Source: Pseudomonadota bacterium
Lineage (GTDB): Bacteria > Pseudomonadota > Alphaproteobacteria > Sphingomonadales > Sphingomonadaceae
Length of the DNA: 26,086 nt
Direction: 5' to 3'
Assembly: GCA_023433305.1 (NCBI GenBank)
Contig: JAEZCZ010000131.1
Span: forward strand, 1 to 26,086
The notes beneath the pieces were generated by a model. The model did no database searches, was not told where the DNA came from, and saw only the letters and a program-made list of their open reading frames with translations. The position numbers and the translations under genes are program-made. The stretch's first letter is position 1. Each line of letters begins with the position of its first letter. Shown piece by piece: positions 14,365-23,305 of the stretch.

Positions 14365-16229
14365 GCCGCCTCGACGCCTTCGAGCCGCTCGCTCGCTTCG
14401 ACCCAGCTTTCCTCGGCTTTTGCCAGTTCGTCGCCGAGAGCCGCACGGCGGCGGGACAGCTCGCCCATCGTCAGGGTTGCCAGCTCCGCCTTGGCCGAAG
14501 CCGGATCGAACATGGCCCGATCGATGTCGGAGACTTGCGCCTGAAGCCGGGCGATCGCGGCTTCGGCTGAGGCGATCTCCTTACGGACCTGGCGGGCTTC
14601 CTCGCGCGAGCGCGCCGCCGCCTTGCGGTCCTTCTTCTCCGGCCGCGGTTTGGCTTCGGCCTTCGGCTGGTTCCGGCCGAGCACGAAGTCGATGTAATCC
14701 TCGATGCTGCCGGGGTAATCGGTCGCCGTACCCCCGTCGACGAGAACGAGGCGATCGGCGGTCAGCTCGACCATGTGGCGGTCGTGGCTGATCAGGATGA
14801 CTGCGCCTTCGTAGGCGTTGAGAGCCTGCACCAGCGCCTCGCGCGCGTCGACGTCGAGGTGGTTGGTCGGCTCGTCGAGGATGAGCAGGTGCGGCGCGTC
14901 GCGGGTGATGAGGGCGAGCGCGAGGCGGGCACGTTCGCCGCCGGACAGCTTGGCCACCTGCGTGGTGGCACGATCGCCCGAGAAGCCGAACCGGCCGAGT
15001 TGGGCGCGAACCGCGCTCGGGCTCTTTCCTTCCATCGCCCGCGACATGTGCTCGAGCGGTGTCGCGTCCGACGAAAGCTCCTCCACCTGGTACTGGGTGA
15101 AATAGCCCACCTTCATCCGGCCCGAGGCCGCCATCTTGCCTTCGCAAGGAGCGAGCTGAGCGGCGAGCAGGCGGGCTAGCGTGGTCTTGCCGTTGCCGTT
15201 GCGCCCCAGCAACGCGATCCGGTCGTCCGGGTCGACCCGCAGGTTCAGCCGGCGCAGCACCGGCTCGGCGCCGTAGCCGACCGACGCGAGATCGAGCGTG
15301 ATCAGCGGCGGGCGCAGCTCGTCGGGATTGGGGAAATCGAAGCTGAGGCTCGGATCTTCGATCAGCGCGGCGATCGGCTGCATTTTCGCGAGCATCTTCG
15401 CGCGCGACTGCGCTTGCTTTGCGGTCGAGGCGCGCGCGCTGTTGCGGGCGACGTAGTCCTGCAGCTTGGCGCGCTGCGCATCCTGGGCGGCTTTTGCGGC
15501 AGCCAATTGCGCTGCCCGCTCGGCGCGCTGCTTCTCGAAGCTGTCGTAGCCGCCGGGGTAGAGCGTCAGCTTGCCGCCCTGCAGGTGGAGGATCGCGTCG
15601 ACGACGTTGTTGAGCAGGTCACGCTCGTGGCTGATGACGATCAGCGTGCCCGGATAGGCCTTGAGGAAGTTCTCGAGCCAGAGCGTCGCCTCGAGGTCGA
15701 GGTGGTTCGAGGGCTCGTCGAGCAGAAGGACGTCGGGTGCCGAAAACAGCAATGCCGCGAGTGCCACGCGCATCTTCCACCCGCCGGAGAAGCTGTCGAG
15801 CGGCTGTGCCTGCATCGCCTCATCGAATCCGAGCCCGGTCAGGATGATCGCCGCTCGCGACGGGGCGGTATAGGCGTCGATGGCGAGCAGGCGGTCATGG
15901 ATGTCGCCGAGCCGATCGGGGTCCGTGCAATGCTCGGCTTCGGCCATGAGCCGGGTTCGCTCGGCATCGGCGGCGAGCACGGCCTCGAACGGCGTGATCG
16001 TGCCGCTGGGGGCTTCCTGAGCGATGTACCCGAGGCGCGTGCGGCGGGGCATCTCGATGGCGCCCTCATCGGGCTCGAGCTCGCCGACGAGCACTTTCAT
16101 CAGCGTCGACTTCCCGGCGCCATTACGCCCGATCAGCCCGACCCGGCTGCCCGGCGGGACTGTGGCCGAGGCCTTGTCGAGGATCGTGCGGCCGCCGAGC
16201 CGGACGGTGATGTTGCCGATGGTGATCAT
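14361..16229 (-). CDS. ABC-F family ATPase (Uup/YheS-like)
   Basis: 622 residues with two ABC ATPase domains in one chain and no membrane segments, the ABC-F layout; these proteins act on ribosomes rather than in transport. Domain 1: Walker A GRNGAGKST at 34-42, signature FSGGWKMR, Walker B with LLLDEPSNHLD. Domain 2: Walker A GRNGNGKTT near 338, signature LSGGERARL near 426, LILDEPTNHLD. Both catalytic Glu are intact. The inter-domain linker (about 230-290) is charged and Ala/Gln-rich, as in ABC-F linkers that reach the ribosomal P site. A C-terminal coiled coil (about 530-622) follows a basic stretch. This set fits Uup or YheS better than EttA; which one is not settled. A GCTAGG box ends 11 bases before the ATG, and the Shine-Dalgarno is weak. 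Confidence 0.93.
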   Translation of the reverse strand: MITIGNITVRLGGRTILDKASATVPPGSRVGLIGRNGAGKSTLMKVLVGELEPDEGAIEMPRRTRLGYIAQEAPSGTITPFEAVLAADAERTRLMAEAEHCTDPDRLGDIHDRLLAIDAYTAPSRAAIILTGLGFDEAMQAQPLDSFSGGWKMRVALAALLFSAPDVLLLDEPSNHLDLEATLWLENFLKAYPGTLIVISHERDLLNNVVDAILHLQGGKLTLYPGGYDSFEKQRAERAAQLAAAKAAQDAQRAKLQDYVARNSARASTAKQAQSRAKMLAKMQPIAALIEDPSLSFDFPNPDELRPPLITLDLASVGYGAEPVLRRLNLRVDPDDRIALLGRNGNGKTTLARLLAAQLAPCEGKMAASGRMKVGYFTQYQVEELSSDATPLEHMSRAMEGKSPSAVRAQLGRFGFSGDRATTQVAKLSGGERARLALALITRDAPHLLILDEPTNHLDVDAREALVQALNAYEGAVILISHDRHMVELTADRLVLVDGGTATDYPGSIEDYIDFVLGRNQPKAEAKPRPEKKDRKAAARSREEARQVRKEIASAEAAIARLQAQVSDIDRAMFDPASAKAELATLTMGELSRRRAALGDELAKAEESWVEASERLEGVEAA

Positions 16230-16288
16230 GGAGGCGCGCCCCTAGCAGCGCGGCCCCCGAAACCCAACGGGCTGATTTCGCCCCGGCG

Positions 16289-17092
16289 TCAGGCCTTATC
16301 GCGCTCGCGAATGATGCGCTCGGCCAGTTCCCAGTCGCTCAGCCGGTCGATGTCGATCGGACCTTCGGCGAACGGGAGGAACACCGCCGCGGTGCGAACG
16401 CCGATGGCGCGCGAAAGGAAGCGGATGAACGGACGCACATTGACCAGGCGAGACTTGTAAACGAGGAACGCCACAAGGCCGAAGGCTCCGATGAGCCGCT
16501 TGGGCTTCTTGCCGAATTGCCCGCCACCCTTGAAGATCGCGGCGCCCTTGAACGCCTCCGGGCTCAGGAAGGCATAAAGGTTGCAGCTCGAGAACTGTCC
16601 GTCGCGGAACCGATGAAAGGCGCGCGCGCCATCGGGATACTTGTCGAGAACGTAGCGCGCGTCGGTCAGGCCCAGGGCGCCATCGGCGTCCACCTCGTCG
16701 AGTTGGTCGCAGAACGACTTCACGATTTCTCCGGTGTGGAGCCCGTTATCGCCCGTGGTGATGATCATCGGCAGCGCGTCGGGATAGGCCTGCTCGATCG
16801 CGGCGACGCTGACGCCGATGCTCTCACGCGAGGCCGTGTATTCGATGGGTAGCCGTTCCTCGAGGGTCGCGAGAATTCGCTTGGCCTCGGCCATCGCCTC
16901 CTGCTCGATGGACACGATGACCCGATTCACGCGTCCGCTGTCGATCACGGCCTCGGCCACGCGCCGCAGCATCGGCTCGCCGGCGAGATCGATGAACGCC
17001 TTGTGCGAAACGCCCCCCTTCTGGGCAAGCGGATCGCGCGCGCCGCCGCGGGTCGCGGCGAGCACGAGCGCCGTATAGCGCGCCTCAGCCAT
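16289..17092 (-). CDS. Nucleotidyltransferase (MobA-like NTP transferase domain)
   Basis: 267 residues. The N terminus has the NTP-transferase pattern: hydrophobic strand TALVLAATRGG, then ARDPLAQKGGVSHKAFIDLA with the Lys expected for phosphate contact, and GEPMLRRVAEAV. A second typical block is MIITTGDNGLHTGE, where Asp of TTGDN would bind metal. The C-terminal third contains a hydrophobic stretch (GAFGLVAFLVYKSRLVNV) and ends with PIDIDRLSDWELAERII, typical of MobA/CobY/IspD-like enzymes that take the substrate as nucleoside triphosphate. The acceptor is unknown; molybdenum cofactor work is not supported by neighbours. Its ATG overlaps the end of the MmgE/PrpD gene by eight bases, so the two are translationally coupled. 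Confidence 0.82.
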   Translation of the reverse strand: MAEARYTALVLAATRGGARDPLAQKGGVSHKAFIDLAGEPMLRRVAEAVIDSGRVNRVIVSIEQEAMAEAKRILATLEERLPIEYTASRESIGVSVAAIEQAYPDALPMIITTGDNGLHTGEIVKSFCDQLDEVDADGALGLTDARYVLDKYPDGARAFHRFRDGQFSSCNLYAFLSPEAFKGAAIFKGGGQFGKKPKRLIGAFGLVAFLVYKSRLVNVRPFIRFLSRAIGVRTAAVFLPFAEGPIDIDRLSDWELAERIIRERDKA

Positions 17093-18503
17093 GATGCGCC
17101 CACTCTTTCGTCAGCGTGCTCGTCACCTCGGCGATCGAATCCGAATTAGCCAAGTGCTTGATGCCCCCCTTCAAGTTTACGAGATCGGCCGCGGAGAGAA
17201 GCCCTGCCGTGCATTCGTCGAACTTGGTTTCGTACTGCCGGTCCGAGAGCGGCGCGGCAATGCTGCCGACGGGCATTTCGACGGCGATCGAATGGATCGT
17301 GCCGTCGTGCAGCTCCACCTCGACGCGCGTCGGAAACTCGCCCTCGCTCTTTTCGACGGGAATGCGCCGGACGCGGGTGAAGAATGCGCGGGCGTCCGGA
17401 TCGCAGACCGCGGCTTCTTCGAAATCGGTAAGCGAGCAGCGGCCGTGGAGCGCGATCATAGCCAACGCATACTCCAGCGAGAACTTCGCCTGGGCGGGGT
17501 TCTGCGGATCTTCGTACATGAGATTCGCCAGGTGGCTTGCGGGCGCGGACACGCGGACTTCCGCGATGTCGTCGGCCGTAAATCGATGGCGCTCCTTCAG
17601 TGCCAGCAATCCGTCCATTGCCCGATGCGCGCTGCCGCAGTTGGGGAAACGCTTCACTTTGAGCCCGCTCGACAGGATCAGGAGCGGTTCGCCCACACGG
17701 TCCGTCTCGAATCGAAGCGTCTGGCCGTGCTCGACATGCGTCAGCCTCGCGCGAAGTTCTTCCAGGTCCGGGCCGACCATCAGGCGGTTCATCCCCGTGG
17801 GGCCATCGAGCGTGGCAAGACCGGCATCAACGCCGTGTCGGGCCAGGCTCGCCGCCAGGACTCCGGCCTTCGCCGCAAGGCCGGCGTGAATGGGCTTGGT
17901 GGAGGTGCCGAATTGCGACATGAACCCGCCCGCCATGCTGGTCGAGATCGACAGGGCGAAAGCCGCTTCGCGCTCTTCGAGCCGCAGCAGGCGCGCGCAA
18001 GCTGCCGCCGCGCCGATCGCGCCGACCGTCGCGGTCGCGTGCCATCCCCGGTTGCGATGCGCGGGGTTCAGGCCCTGGCCGACGCGTCCCATGATCTGCA
18101 GCCCGGCGATATAGGCGTCGAGACAGTCAAAGCCCGATGCCTTCTCCTGCTCGGCCAGGGCCAGGACGGCCGGCACTAGCACCGCGCTGGCATGGGCTTT
18201 CGCCGGATCGAAATTGTCGTCGAAATCGAGCGCGTGCGCGGCCGTGCCATTGACGAGCGCCGCCCAGGGTGCGGCGAGGCGAACCTCGGAGCCGATCACC
18301 GTGCAAGGTCCTCCCCCCCAGGACCGCACGGTGCCGAAGACCTTGCGGGTGACGGCTTCCGTCGCTCCGGGGATGGCGACACCGATCGTGTCCATGAAGG
18401 CGTTTCGAGCCGCGTCCACCGCCTCTGCCGGCCACTCTCGGGATGCTCCTGCGAGCCATGCACCAAAAGCGAGGAGCGGATTGGAGAGGTGGCTCGTGTC
18501 CAT
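17085..18503 (-). CDS. MmgE/PrpD family protein
   Basis: 472 residues, the normal length for this family, which includes 2-methylcitrate dehydratase PrpD and cis-aconitate decarboxylase. Visible family marks are HALDFDDNFDPAKAHASAVL, NRGWHATATVGAIGAAAACA, STSMAGGFMSQFGTSTKPIH, LKVKRFPNCGSAHRAMD and AKFSLEYALAMIALHGR. Typical HPS/HPT motifs appear here as HAS and HAT. No prpB, prpC or acn gene is near, so a methylcitrate-cycle role is not supported by context. The start is ATG 18503, four bases after the glnD stop; a TTG at 18506 is possible. No Shine-Dalgarno is seen, and translation probably follows from glnD. The end overlaps the nucleotidyltransferase start. Confidence 0.9.
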   Translation of the reverse strand: MDTSHLSNPLLAFGAWLAGASREWPAEAVDAARNAFMDTIGVAIPGATEAVTRKVFGTVRSWGGGPCTVIGSEVRLAAPWAALVNGTAAHALDFDDNFDPAKAHASAVLVPAVLALAEQEKASGFDCLDAYIAGLQIMGRVGQGLNPAHRNRGWHATATVGAIGAAAACARLLRLEEREAAFALSISTSMAGGFMSQFGTSTKPIHAGLAAKAGVLAASLARHGVDAGLATLDGPTGMNRLMVGPDLEELRARLTHVEHGQTLRFETDRVGEPLLILSSGLKVKRFPNCGSAHRAMDGLLALKERHRFTADDIAEVRVSAPASHLANLMYEDPQNPAQAKFSLEYALAMIALHGRCSLTDFEEAAVCDPDARAFFTRVRRIPVEKSEGEFPTRVEVELHDGTIHSIAVEMPVGSIAAPLSDRQYETKFDECTAGLLSAADLVNLKGGIKHLANSDSIAEVTSTLTKEWAHHG

Positions 18504-18507
18504 CAAC

Positions 18508-21279
18508 TTACGCCGCAACCGCCTCCACGGGCTCGCTCGCGGCCTTCAAAAGCGAGGCCTCGACGGCCTTAAGCCGTTCCTGCCCGGCCACCTTTCCTCC
18601 GAGCAGGTCGGTCACGTAGAAGGTGTCGACCACGCGCTCACCGTATTGGGTGATGTGCGCGGAATTCACCATCAGGCGGCATTCGAACAATGCGCGGGCA
18701 AGCTTGTTGAGCAGCGCGGGCCGGTCGCGCGCGGTTACTTCGATTACCGTGAAGCGCCCCGAAGCCTTGTTGTCGAAGAGCACCGTGGGCCGCACCTCGA
18801 AGCTTTCCGCGCGCGGCCGGGCGAGCGGGCGCTTGGCGAGTTGCGGGACGAGCTCGATCTTGCCGGCGAGCGCGTCCTCGATCGCGGTCTTGAGCCGCGC
18901 GAGTTGCTCGTCTTCGCGGAACGGCTTGCCGAGCGGATCCTGCACGAGGAAGTTGTCGACCGCCTTGCCGACGCGGGTGGTGTGGATACGCGCGTCGATG
19001 ATGTTCGCGCCGGCGAGACTGATGGCGCCGGCGATGCGGTAAAACAGGCCGGGGTGGTCGTCGCCGATCACGGTCACGAGCGTCGCGCCGCGCGCTGCGT
19101 AATATTCGGCGTGGATGGTGAGCTTGTCCTCCTTGCGCTTGGCGGTCGCGTAGAGAGGCATATTGAGCGCAATGATGTCTTCGGGTTCGGCGATCCAGTA
19201 GGCATCGTCGAACCGGTCGTCGATCTCGTCGATATAGTGCGCTTCGGACCCGAGCAGCTCGGCGACCCGTGCCTTCTTCGCCTCAACCCGCTCGCGACGC
19301 CCGTGGCGCTTGTGACCGAGCCGGATACGCTCTTCCGCCAACTCGTAGAGTTCGCCGAGAAGCTGGCGTTTCCAGCTGTTCCAGATGCCCGGCCCGACCG
19401 CGCGGATGTCGACGATGGTCAACAGCATGAGTTGTCGCAGGCGTTCGATCGTCTGCACCTGCTCGACGAAATCGGTGATCGTCTTGGGGTCCGACAAATC
19501 ACGCTTGAACGCCGTCGAGCTCATCAGCAGGTGCCAGCGCACGAGCCAGGCGGTCAGCTCGGTCTCGTCCTCGCTCATGCCGAGACGCGGGCAGAGCTTC
19601 ATCGCCACTTCCGCGCCGAGCACCGAATGGTCGCCGCCGCGCCCCTTGGCAATGTCGTGGAGCAGGGTTGCGACGTAGAGCACGGTGCGGCTGGCCAGAC
19701 GGGGGAGGAGCTCGGTCGCGAGCGGGTGATCCGCTTTGAGATCGCCCCGTTCGATCTGCGCCAGTAACCCGATCGCGCGGATAGTGTGCTCGTCGACAGT
19801 GTAGTGGTGGTACATGTCGAACTGCATCTGCGCGTTGACCTTGCCGAAGTCGGGAACGAAGCGGCCGAACACGCCCGCCTCGTTCATCCACCTCAGCACC
19901 ATCTCCGGGTCGCGGCGCCCGGTGAGGACCTTGAGGAACAGCCCATTGGCGCGGGGATCGCGGCGTACTTCGTCCTTGATCAGCTCGCCGTCACGGCGCG
20001 CCATCCGCATCGTTTCCGGATGGATTTCGAGGCCTTCCTCCTCGGCGATCTGGAATATCTCGATCAGTCGCACCGGATCTTGACGGAACCAGTCACCGCC
20101 GGGCGCGCAGATCTTGCCGCCGACGATCTTGTATCCCTTGAACTGGCGTGGACGGCTGCGGAACCCAGCGAGCAAGCCGCGCGGTCGGCGGCTCTTCTGC
20201 GCCATCTCCTCGTCGATGTGCGCGAGAAACACGCCAGTCAGGTGACCGACGGTCTGCGCCTGCAGGAAGTAGTACTGCATGAAACGCTCGACCGCGCTCT
20301 TGCCGGGGCGCTCGGCGAAATTCATTCGCTTCGCCACCTCGCGCTGGATGTCGAAGGTCAGACGGTCTTCGGCGCGTTTGGTGATGGTGTGCAGGTGGCA
20401 ACGGACGGCCAGCAGGAAACCCTCGGCGCGCCGGAAGCTGCGATATTCCTTCTCGGTGAAAAGCCCCACGTCGACGAGTTCGGCAGCGTTGCGGACGCGG
20501 TGAATGTACTTCCCGATCCAGTACAACGTTTGCAGGTCGCGGAGCCCGCCCTTGCCGTCCTTGACGTTGGGCTCGACGACGTAGCGGCTGTCGCCCATGC
20601 GCTTGTGGCGCGCATTGCGCTCTGCAAGCTTCTCGGAAACGAACTGGGCTTCCGATCCGCGTACCACATCGTCCCAGAAGCGCTTGCTGGCCTGCTCGTA
20701 GAGGTCCTGGTCGCCCCACAAGTAACGCCCTTCGAGGATCGCCGTGCGGATCGTCAGGTCACCCTTCGCCATCCGCACCATCTCGTCGAGCGACCGGCTC
20801 GAGTGGCCCACTTTAAGGCCGAGATCCCACAGGAAATAGAGTAGCGCCTCGATGACTTGCTCGCACCACGGGGTGGTCTTGCCCGGCGTGATGAACGCGA
20901 TGTCGACATCGGAATGCGGCGCCATCTCACCGCGCCCGTAGCCGCCCACCGCGAGCAGGGTGAGGCGTTCTCCCTTCGAACGGTTTGACACGGCGTAGAG
21001 ATCTCCGACCACGTGATCGTGCAGCACGCGGATGAGCTGGTCGATCAGGAACGCGTGGGCGTTCGTCACCTCGTGGCCGGCGCTCGGCTTGGCGGCGAGG
21101 CGGCGGGTCAGTTCTTCGCGGCCGGCCTCGAGCGCGCCGCGCACCAGCTCAAGGACGTGCGAACGAGACTTCTGCGCCCCCCGTTCGGCAACGGCCTCGG
21201 CCACCGCGGCGGCGAGTCGGCGGCGGTCGACGACCGCGCGCTGGTTGGGGATGGCCGAAGCGCTCACCCGCCCTCCCAT
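18508..21279 (-). CDS. glnD: [Protein-PII] uridylyltransferase / uridylyl-removing enzyme
   Basis: 923 residues, the bifunctional sensor of glutamine that adds UMP to PII proteins when nitrogen is scarce and removes it when glutamine is high. Four parts are seen in order: the nucleotidyltransferase core with GGYGRGEMAPHSDVD at 112-126; a helical region; the HD phosphohydrolase domain (HHYTVDEHT near 491, LLHDIAKGRGGDHS near 541); and two C-terminal ACT domains, near 731-800 (DDHPGLFYRIAGAISLAGAN) and 840-915 (RDRPALLNKLARALFE). The ATG at 21279 lacks a clear Shine-Dalgarno; a GTG at 21267, preceded by GGGAGGGCG, is an alternative start removing four residues. A MmgE/PrpD gene follows after four bases. 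lgt diverges 98 bp away. Confidence 0.96.
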   Translation of the reverse strand: MGGRVSASAIPNQRAVVDRRRLAAAVAEAVAERGAQKSRSHVLELVRGALEAGREELTRRLAAKPSAGHEVTNAHAFLIDQLIRVLHDHVVGDLYAVSNRSKGERLTLLAVGGYGRGEMAPHSDVDIAFITPGKTTPWCEQVIEALLYFLWDLGLKVGHSSRSLDEMVRMAKGDLTIRTAILEGRYLWGDQDLYEQASKRFWDDVVRGSEAQFVSEKLAERNARHKRMGDSRYVVEPNVKDGKGGLRDLQTLYWIGKYIHRVRNAAELVDVGLFTEKEYRSFRRAEGFLLAVRCHLHTITKRAEDRLTFDIQREVAKRMNFAERPGKSAVERFMQYYFLQAQTVGHLTGVFLAHIDEEMAQKSRRPRGLLAGFRSRPRQFKGYKIVGGKICAPGGDWFRQDPVRLIEIFQIAEEEGLEIHPETMRMARRDGELIKDEVRRDPRANGLFLKVLTGRRDPEMVLRWMNEAGVFGRFVPDFGKVNAQMQFDMYHHYTVDEHTIRAIGLLAQIERGDLKADHPLATELLPRLASRTVLYVATLLHDIAKGRGGDHSVLGAEVAMKLCPRLGMSEDETELTAWLVRWHLLMSSTAFKRDLSDPKTITDFVEQVQTIERLRQLMLLTIVDIRAVGPGIWNSWKRQLLGELYELAEERIRLGHKRHGRRERVEAKKARVAELLGSEAHYIDEIDDRFDDAYWIAEPEDIIALNMPLYATAKRKEDKLTIHAEYYAARGATLVTVIGDDHPGLFYRIAGAISLAGANIIDARIHTTRVGKAVDNFLVQDPLGKPFREDEQLARLKTAIEDALAGKIELVPQLAKRPLARPRAESFEVRPTVLFDNKASGRFTVIEVTARDRPALLNKLARALFECRLMVNSAHITQYGERVVDTFYVTDLLGGKVAGQERLKAVEASLLKAASEPVEAVAA

Positions 21280-21337
21280 AAGCGCTCGGCGGGGCCATGC
21301 AATCTTTGCGCGGTCCCGCTTTCCATGCCAAAGCCCC

Positions 21338-21355
21338 GCGCGGAATGCTCCGCGC
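21338..21355. promoter_or_regulatory. Perfect 7-bp stem-loop in the lgt leader
   Basis: GCGCGGA-ATGC-TCCGCGC is a perfect inverted repeat with a four-base loop. It ends 22 bases before the lgt ATG, just ahead of the Shine-Dalgarno-like AAAAGGGAAG. If transcribed it would make a strong hairpin in the leader. It lacks a T-run on either side, so an intrinsic terminator is unlikely; a DNA operator or mRNA stabiliser is possible. Confidence 0.4.
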
Positions 21356-21377
21356 CCGGAGCCAAAAGGGAAGCGCG

Positions 21378-22259
21378 ATGTTCGACTTGCTGGCCGCGGC
21401 GACGCAGGAACCGATCCACTGGGCGGAGCTCGGCCTGCGGCCGGGCATCGACCTCGGCTTCTTCACGCTGCGCTATTATTCGCTCGCCTATCTCGCCGGG
21501 ATCGTCCTCGGCTATTGGCACCTCACCCGGATGGTGAAGGCCCCCGGCAGCCCGATGGCGCAGCGCCATGCCGACGACCTGTTCTTCTACTGCACGCTCG
21601 GCATCATCCTGGGCGGCCGGCTCGGCTATGCTCTGTTCTACAAGCCCGAGCTGTTCACCGGCTGGACCGCGAGCGAGACGATCGGGTGGGACCTGCTGCG
21701 GCTGTGGGACGGCGGGATGAGCTTCCACGGCGGGGTGATCGGCACCACGCTGGCAATCGCCTGGGTGGCGTGGCGCGGCAGTCTGAACTTCATCCGCGTG
21801 TGCGACTACATCGCGGTCAACGTGGGCTTTGGGATGATGTTCGGCCGCATCGCCAACTTCATCAACGGCGAGCTCTGGGGCCGACCGAGCGACGTATCCT
21901 GGGCGATGATCTTCCCGTCCGACCCGCTCGGCCTGCCGCGTCATCCCAGCCAGCTTTACGAGGCGCTGCTCGAAGGCGCGCTGGTGATCGCGGTGATGCT
22001 GCCGCTGTTCTGGTGGACCCGCGCACGGTACCGCCCCGGTTTGCTGGTCGGCGCGTTTACGGCGCTGGTTTGCCTGGCCCGCTTCGTGGTCGAATTCTTC
22101 CGTGAGCCCGACGCGCATCTCGCCTGGGTCGTGGCCGACACTGGGCTCAGCCGGGGGCAGTGGCTCAGCATCCCGCTGATCCTGGCCGGGCTCGGCTTCG
22201 TGGTGTGGGCGCTGGTGCGCCCCGAGCTCGGCAAAGCGCACAAGCCCATCCAGGCATGA
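21378..22259 (+). CDS. lgt: Prolipoprotein diacylglyceryl transferase
   Basis: 293 residues, an inner-membrane enzyme that moves diacylglycerol from phosphatidylglycerol to the lipobox cysteine of prolipoproteins, the first step of lipoprotein maturation. About seven membrane helices are visible. The family signature GRIANFINGELWGR lies at 156-169. Other conserved parts are LRYYSLAYLAGI, GRLGYALFY, MSFHGGVIGTTLA with the functional His, and RHPSQLYEALLEG. The start at 21378 is preferred over upstream ATG 21297 because the latter adds a non-family leader, and AAAAGGGAAG precedes 21378. The methyltransferase gene begins at the ATGA overlap (22256-22259). One substrate, the NTF2-like lipoprotein, is encoded in this window. 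Confidence 0.97.
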   Translation: MFDLLAAATQEPIHWAELGLRPGIDLGFFTLRYYSLAYLAGIVLGYWHLTRMVKAPGSPMAQRHADDLFFYCTLGIILGGRLGYALFYKPELFTGWTASETIGWDLLRLWDGGMSFHGGVIGTTLAIAWVAWRGSLNFIRVCDYIAVNVGFGMMFGRIANFINGELWGRPSDVSWAMIFPSDPLGLPRHPSQLYEALLEGALVIAVMLPLFWWTRARYRPGLLVGAFTALVCLARFVVEFFREPDAHLAWVVADTGLSRGQWLSIPLILAGLGFVVWALVRPELGKAHKPIQA

Positions 22260-23305
22260 GCGAACGCACGCTGTCGGAATCTTTCCGGCGCCTGATCGCG
22301 GCGACCGGGCCGATCAGCCTGGCGCTGTTCATGGCTGAATCGAATGCCCGCTATTACGCGGGCAAGGACCCGCTCGGCGCTGCCGGGGACTTCATCACCG
22401 CGCCCGAGATCAGCCAGATGTTCGGTGAACTGATCGGTTTGTGGCTGGCGGACCTATGGATTCGCGCGGGCCGGCCGGAGCATCCGCTCTACGTCGAGCT
22501 GGGACCCGGCCGGGGTACGCTGGCGCGCGACGCGCTGCGCGCGATGAAGCGCTACGGCCTCGAACCCGAGGTGCATCTGGTCGAAGGCTCGACCGAACTG
22601 AAGCGGCTTCAGCTGGAAGCGGTGCCACAAGCGCGCTTCCACGCAGACCTGGCATCGGTGCCGATGGACGGACCGATGCTGCTCGTCGCCAACGAGTTCC
22701 TGGACGCTCTGCCGGTTCGGCAGTTGGTCGCCACCCCGGACGGGTGGCGCGAAGTCATGATTGCGACCGACGAGGCTCGGGGGTTCGTCACCGTCGCCGG
22801 CCGGCGGCCAATGGACGCAGCGGTTTCTGAGCCGCGCCGCGGCGCAGAGGTCGGCACGGTCATCGAGACCTGTCCGGCCGCCGCGGCGATCATGTTCGAG
22901 GCGTGCGGCCGTCTCGTCGAGCAGGGAGGGGCGGCGCTGTTCATCGACTACGGACACGCCGAACCGCGCGCGGGCTCGACACTGCAAGCGGTGCGCGGAC
23001 ACAAGAAGGTCGATCCGCTGGCCGCTCCGGGAGAGGCGGATCTTACCGCTCACGTCGACTTCGCCACGTTGGCCGACATCGCTCGCTCGCGCGGGACGAC
23101 CTGGCTTGGCACGGTGGGACAAGGAGCCTGGCTACGCGCGCTCGGGATAGAAGCCCGAGCCGAAGCTCTCGCTTGCTTCGCGCCCGAGCACCGCGACGCG
23201 TTGATGCACGCGAAGGACCGGCTGACGGGCGACGGACAAATGGGCCAGCTGTTCAAGGTGATGGGATTGACTGGCCCCGACTGGCCCGAGGGTGTCGGGT
23301 TCTAG
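22256..23305 (+). CDS. Class I SAM-dependent methyltransferase, MidA/NDUFAF7 family
   Basis: 349 residues. The family (COG1565) includes NDUFAF7/MidA, which in mitochondria methylates an arginine of a complex I subunit during assembly; the bacterial role is not established, though the same target is plausible. Family marks are the N-terminal ISLALFMAESNARYYAGKDP and DFITAPEISQMFGELIGLWL, the SAM-binding motif YVELGPGRGTLARDALRA near 81, ANEFLDALPV, GGAALFIDYGHA and a C-terminal LTAHVDFATLADIA segment. The start overlaps the lgt stop as ATGA, so the two are coupled. In related genomes a PgeF-type gene often follows (from memory); none does here. Confidence 0.92.
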   Translation: MSERTLSESFRRLIAATGPISLALFMAESNARYYAGKDPLGAAGDFITAPEISQMFGELIGLWLADLWIRAGRPEHPLYVELGPGRGTLARDALRAMKRYGLEPEVHLVEGSTELKRLQLEAVPQARFHADLASVPMDGPMLLVANEFLDALPVRQLVATPDGWREVMIATDEARGFVTVAGRRPMDAAVSEPRRGAEVGTVIETCPAAAAIMFEACGRLVEQGGAALFIDYGHAEPRAGSTLQAVRGHKKVDPLAAPGEADLTAHVDFATLADIARSRGTTWLGTVGQGAWLRALGIEARAEALACFAPEHRDALMHAKDRLTGDGQMGQLFKVMGLTGPDWPEGVGF

